A stretch of 64,000 nt of DNA from Mycolicibacterium stellerae (GTDB lineage: Bacteria; Actinomycetota; Actinomycetes; Mycobacteriales; Mycobacteriaceae): positions 1 through 64,000 of the forward strand of contig NZ_RARC01000005.1 in assembly GCF_003719305.1 (NCBI RefSeq), in the 5' to 3' direction. Each line of letters begins with the position of its first letter. The first letter of the stretch is position 1. Positions 61,065 to 64,000 of the stretch are shown here, one piece after another. Below the pieces are notes generated by a model, which saw nothing but the letters and a program-made list of their open reading frames with translations, searched no databases and was not told the origin of the DNA. A program made the position numbers and the translations under genes.

Positions 61065-62069
61065 TTACGAGGTCGTCCAGTCGAGCAGTTTGTCGGCGGT
61101 CCACGTATTGACGATCCGCTCCACCGGCACCTCCGCGTCCAGCGCCCGTTGCGCGCCGTAGCCAAGGAACTCGAGCTGCCCAGGCGCGTGTGAATCGGTG
61201 TCGATCGAGAACAGGCAACCGATCTCCAGCGCCATGGCCAGCAGCCGTGTCGGTGGGTCGCGGCGCTCCGGCCGAGAGTTGATCTCCACCGCCGTGCCGC
61301 TGTCCCTGCACGCGGTGAACACCTTCTCCGCGTCGAACTTCGACTCCGGCCGCATACCTCTGCCGCCGGTGACAAGCCGGCCCGTGCAGTGGCCGAGTAC
61401 ATCGGTGTGCGGGTTCTGCACAGCGGTGATCATCCGGCGCGTCATCGCGGGCGCATCCATCTTCAGCTTCGAATGCACGCTGGCCACCACGACATCGAGT
61501 CGGTCGAGCAGCTCAGGGTCCTGATCGAGCGAACCGTCCTCGAGGATGTCGACCTCGATACCGGTGAGGATGCGCATGGGCGCGACGGTCTCGCGCAGTC
61601 CGTCGATCACATCGAGTTGCTTGCGAAGTCGCTCCGGCGACAGGCCGTTGGCGATCGTCAGCCGCGGCGAATGATCGGTCAGCGCGCAGTACTCGTGGCC
61701 CAAATCCCTTGCCGCCAGCATCATCTCCTCGATCGGTGCAGACCCATCCGACCAGTTGGAGTGCACATGCAGGTCACCGCGCAATGCCGACCTGACATCG
61801 CCTCCACCGAGATCCTGCGCGGCCGAGCGTAATTCGACAAGCGAATCCGGCTCCCGGCCCGCCCACGCCTGGGCTATCACCTTCGCCGTCTTCGGGCCGA
61901 CACCGGGCAAACTCTGCCAGCTGTTCGCAGCGCCATGACGCTCACGGTCGGCGTCGCTGAGAGCCTCGACGATGTCGGCGGCGTTGCGGTAGGCCATCAC
62001 CCGCCGAGAGTCCTCGCGCGCCCGGTCCTTGTAGTACGCAATCTGACGTAGGGCGACGACCGGATCCAT
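61065..62069 (-). CDS. PHP-domain metal-dependent phosphoesterase with HhH N-terminus (Rv3856c type)
   Basis: A 334-aa protein. The N-terminal part resembles PolX helix-hairpin-helix sequence (WQSLPGVGPKTAKVIAQAW). The PHP domain has metal motifs GDLHVHSNWSDGS, ALTDHSPR, GIEVDIL, VASVHSK and IDTDSHAPGQ. It lacks a polymerase domain and probably acts as a nuclease or phosphatase. The ATG at 62069 is preferred; a start at 62093 would overlap the upstream gene. Confidence 0.9.
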   Translation of the reverse strand: MDPVVALRQIAYYKDRAREDSRRVMAYRNAADIVEALSDADRERHGAANSWQSLPGVGPKTAKVIAQAWAGREPDSLVELRSAAQDLGGGDVRSALRGDLHVHSNWSDGSAPIEEMMLAARDLGHEYCALTDHSPRLTIANGLSPERLRKQLDVIDGLRETVAPMRILTGIEVDILEDGSLDQDPELLDRLDVVVASVHSKLKMDAPAMTRRMITAVQNPHTDVLGHCTGRLVTGGRGMRPESKFDAEKVFTACRDSGTAVEINSRPERRDPPTRLLAMALEIGCLFSIDTDSHAPGQLEFLGYGAQRALDAEVPVERIVNTWTADKLLDWTTS

Positions 62070-62085
62070 GGCTCCAGTGTGCCGC

Positions 62086-62652
62086 CTAAGCACGCCAACC
62101 GGGATCGCGGCCGCTCAGCGCGACGATCTTGTCGAGGTCGGATGCGTCGTCGGAAACCGGCACAGCGGGCCCGAACATCCCATCGGTACCGGCCGCGTCG
62201 AACTGCGCAAGGTGCTCGAGACAGGCCCTCGCGGTGGCCGGGTCGCAATCGTAGGGCTGACCTGTGGCGGCGGCGACGTCCCAGCCGTGGATGACGACCT
62301 CGGTCAGCGCCACGGAACCCGCGACCTCGCCGGGCAGGTCGATCCCGCCTGCCCGGGTCATGCCCTCCCACGCATCGGGATCCCGCCAGGTCTCGGCGAG
62401 TCCGGCGAGACGCTGCGGGTAGGAGGTGCGCCAGTCCGCGTCTACCTGCACACCGTCAACAGGTGGGGTGTCGGTCATCGGGCCGAAATCCTTGGCCGCC
62501 GCCGCGGCGAAGGCCAAGGCCAGCCCCCCGACATGCGCGATCAACTCGTCGAGGCGCAATTTCTCGCACGGTGTGGGCAGGGCCAGCTGGTCATCGGTAA
62601 CCCCTGCCAGGATGTCGGCGGTGGCTTGGCAGGCCGAGGTGAGTTCGATCAT
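62086..62652 (-). CDS. TIGR03086-family (mycothiol-dependent, DinB-fold) protein
   Basis: A 188-aa DinB/YfiT-fold protein. Metal-ligand candidates are His in DELIAHVGGLA and VVIHGWDVAAATGQPYD. The family includes mycothiol-dependent maleylpyruvate isomerase relatives, which fits a mycothiol-using organism. The substrate is unknown. It precedes the PHP gene by 16 bases. Confidence 0.88.
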   Translation of the reverse strand: MIELTSACQATADILAGVTDDQLALPTPCEKLRLDELIAHVGGLALAFAAAAAKDFGPMTDTPPVDGVQVDADWRTSYPQRLAGLAETWRDPDAWEGMTRAGGIDLPGEVAGSVALTEVVIHGWDVAAATGQPYDCDPATARACLEHLAQFDAAGTDGMFGPAVPVSDDASDLDKIVALSGRDPGWRA

Positions 62653-62692
62653 GTGTGTACTGACCGCCTTACGAGCGAAAGCTCATCGCGGT

Positions 62693-64000
62693 CTACAGAT
62701 CGTTGCCGGCGTAGGACAAATTGAAACTCTTGTTGGTCAATGGGAAGTCGGGCACGATCGTGTCTGCCATGGCGACGGGCAGGGCGGGCCAGTTGAACCA
62801 GGACGGGTCGACGATCTTCGCGCGCGTGATGCGGGCGTTGGCGTCGATCTCGACGCGGTGCACGATCGTGCCGCGCCAGCCCTCGACGATGCCGACGCCA
62901 CTGCGGTGTCCGTGGGGCGGTGTCGCCGTGACGGCGTATTCGAGCGGGCCGGTATGCGATTCGATTAGATGGCAGGCCAGGTCGACGCCGGCCGCGAAGT
63001 CGTCTCGCCGCACCGTGTAGCGGGCCAGAACGTCGCCGTCACCGGACCCGTTCTCGGTGACGGGGAGGTCGACGGTCGGGTGGTCCAGCCGTGCGTCGGT
63101 TCGGACGCCGCTGGCCCGGGCGACATATCCCAGGCAGCCGACGGCGCGGGCATCGTCGGCGGTTAGCACCGACGTTCCGGCGAACCGGTCGTGGACGCCG
63201 CCGTTGGCAAGCGTGAGCTCGGCGACTTCGGCAAGGTCGCGGGCTATCGACCGCAGTGCCGCCGTATCCGGCAGCTCCAGCAGGGCCACCCGGCCGGGAC
63301 CGATGGCTCCGCGCAGCAGCCGGTGCCCGGTCACCGCCTCGTTGAGCCGCAACAGCCGTTCACGGATCCGTTGGCAGTGGGAGTTCGCCAACGAGAAGCC
63401 GACATCGTTGGCGAGTGCGCCGAGGTCGGCCGCCAGGTTGTAGAGCCGCTCAAGCTCGACAAACAGCGCCCGCAGCCGATGCACCGAGTCGGGAACCTCG
63501 ATGCCGAGCGCGTCCTCGACCGCGAGGCTGTGCGCCAGCGCATGGCCTGCGGACGTGTCGCCGCTGACGCGCTCGGCCAATTCAGTCGCGTCGGTGGCGG
63601 CCCTGCCATGGAATGCCTTCTCGAGGCCGCGGTGCACGAACCACAGCCGCACCTTCAGCCGCAGCACGGTTTCGCCGACGACGGAGAACCTGAAATGCCC
63701 CGGTTCGATCAGGCCTGCGTGTACGGGGCCCACCGGGATCTCATACACCCCGTCTCCCTCCACCCTGACGAAGGGGAACCGCCCGCTCGGCTCGAATTCC
63801 GGTGCAGGCCCGGCATCTTCGCGCATCGGATGCCAGCCCTCCGGCCAGTGCGCATGCCGCACCAGCCGGCGCGGCCGCGGATGCCCCGCTGGCCGGATGC
63901 CGTAGAGGTCGGCCATCTCCCGCTCGAAGCGACCGGCGGGGAACGACATATACGCCAGCGACGACACCGCGGGATCGCTTGTCGGCACGATGGTTTCGAG
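62693..64000 (-). CDS. HycE/NuoCD-like protein lacking hydrogenase nickel ligands (5' end outside window)
   Basis: The frame is open to the window edge, so the N-terminus is missing. The first ~70 residues resemble the 30-kDa (NuoC) module (GRFEREMADLYGIRPAGHPRPRRLVRH), followed by the 49-kDa/large-subunit module (HRGLEKAFHGRAATDATELAERVSG). Both CxxC motifs that bind NiFe in hydrogenases are absent: the first reads AERVSGDTSAGHALAHS and the C-terminal DPCxxC reads DPSWFNWPALP. It is like Rv0087 of M. tuberculosis, part of a complex-I-related assembly and not a true hydrogenase. Confidence 0.88.
   Translation of the reverse strand, partial: LETIVPTSDPAVSSLAYMSFPAGRFEREMADLYGIRPAGHPRPRRLVRHAHWPEGWHPMREDAGPAPEFEPSGRFPFVRVEGDGVYEIPVGPVHAGLIEPGHFRFSVVGETVLRLKVRLWFVHRGLEKAFHGRAATDATELAERVSGDTSAGHALAHSLAVEDALGIEVPDSVHRLRALFVELERLYNLAADLGALANDVGFSLANSHCQRIRERLLRLNEAVTGHRLLRGAIGPGRVALLELPDTAALRSIARDLAEVAELTLANGGVHDRFAGTSVLTADDARAVGCLGYVARASGVRTDARLDHPTVDLPVTENGSGDGDVLARYTVRRDDFAAGVDLACHLIESHTGPLEYAVTATPPHGHRSGVGIVEGWRGTIVHRVEIDANARITRAKIVDPSWFNWPALPVAMADTIVPDFPLTNKSFNLSYAGNDL

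Overview
The window is a high-GC actinobacterial chromosome segment. Its gene order is that of the mycobacterial cell-envelope region (the M. tuberculosis Rv3799c–Rv3856c order) with several accessory insertions. A third antigen-85 paralogue, a nickel superoxide dismutase, a DinB3-type polymerase beside ethA/ethR and a YcnI/CopC/CopD set point to a fast-growing Mycobacterium (Mycolicibacterium). The identification rests on recognised protein families and synteny recalled from general knowledge; no search was run.

Layout. 1–3.2 kb: katG (5' end outside the window), a strong terminator, and a two-gene operon (membrane-associated protein, RDD protein). 3.2–7.0 kb: a two-gene islet (secreted SH3-like protein and a large ATP-binding LuxR regulator) bounded by two copies of the accD4 3' end. 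7.0–27.6 kb, nearly all on the minus strand: the mycolic acid and arabinogalactan factory. AccD4, Pks13 and FadD32 condense mycolates. A Culp6-like hydrolase and three antigen-85 family proteins act on them in the envelope. AftB, UbiA, a PAP2 phosphatase, GlfT2 and Glf build arabinogalactan.

27.8–34.9 kb: Erp, a PGRP/LGFP amidase, a HAD phosphatase, two PlsC acyltransferases, and an MBL–Rieske protein with a small partner. 34.9–36.2 kb: a molybdopterin oxidoreductase divergent from a TetR regulator, with two tandem operators between them. 36.2–46.2 kb: serS, a septum-formation-type protein, a small zincin, a Cys-rich small protein, a phosphoglycerate-mutase-family protein, pheA, an IdeR-boxed DUF2470 gene, a CPBP protease, an LCP ligase, glpQ1, a DUF4328 protein and a rhodanese.

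46.2–52 kb: a non-coding stretch with four DnaA-box-like 9-mers, a 51-aa membrane protein, sodN/sodX, a conserved protein, espR, then a convergent ImmA/IrrE-type peptidase plus DUF6545 membrane protein pair and a proline/threonine-repeat exported protein. 52–57 kb: an Rv3850-like protein, a copper-type operon, a Lys/Ala/Pro-rich membrane-anchored H-NS-like protein, a TipAS MerR regulator and rraA. 57–64 kb: ethA/ethR, dinB3, a small membrane protein, a PHP-domain protein, a mycothiol-type DinB-fold protein, and a HycE-like protein without nickel-ligand cysteines that runs off the end.

The most unusual signals are the accD4-end duplication around the 3.8-kb islet, the DnaA-box cluster away from dnaA, the pairing of espR with a peptidase/membrane cassette, the nickel-hook variant in SodN, and several clean operators (TetR, MerR, EthR, IdeR, LexA-like). 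No tRNA, rRNA, insertion sequence or CRISPR array was recognised.
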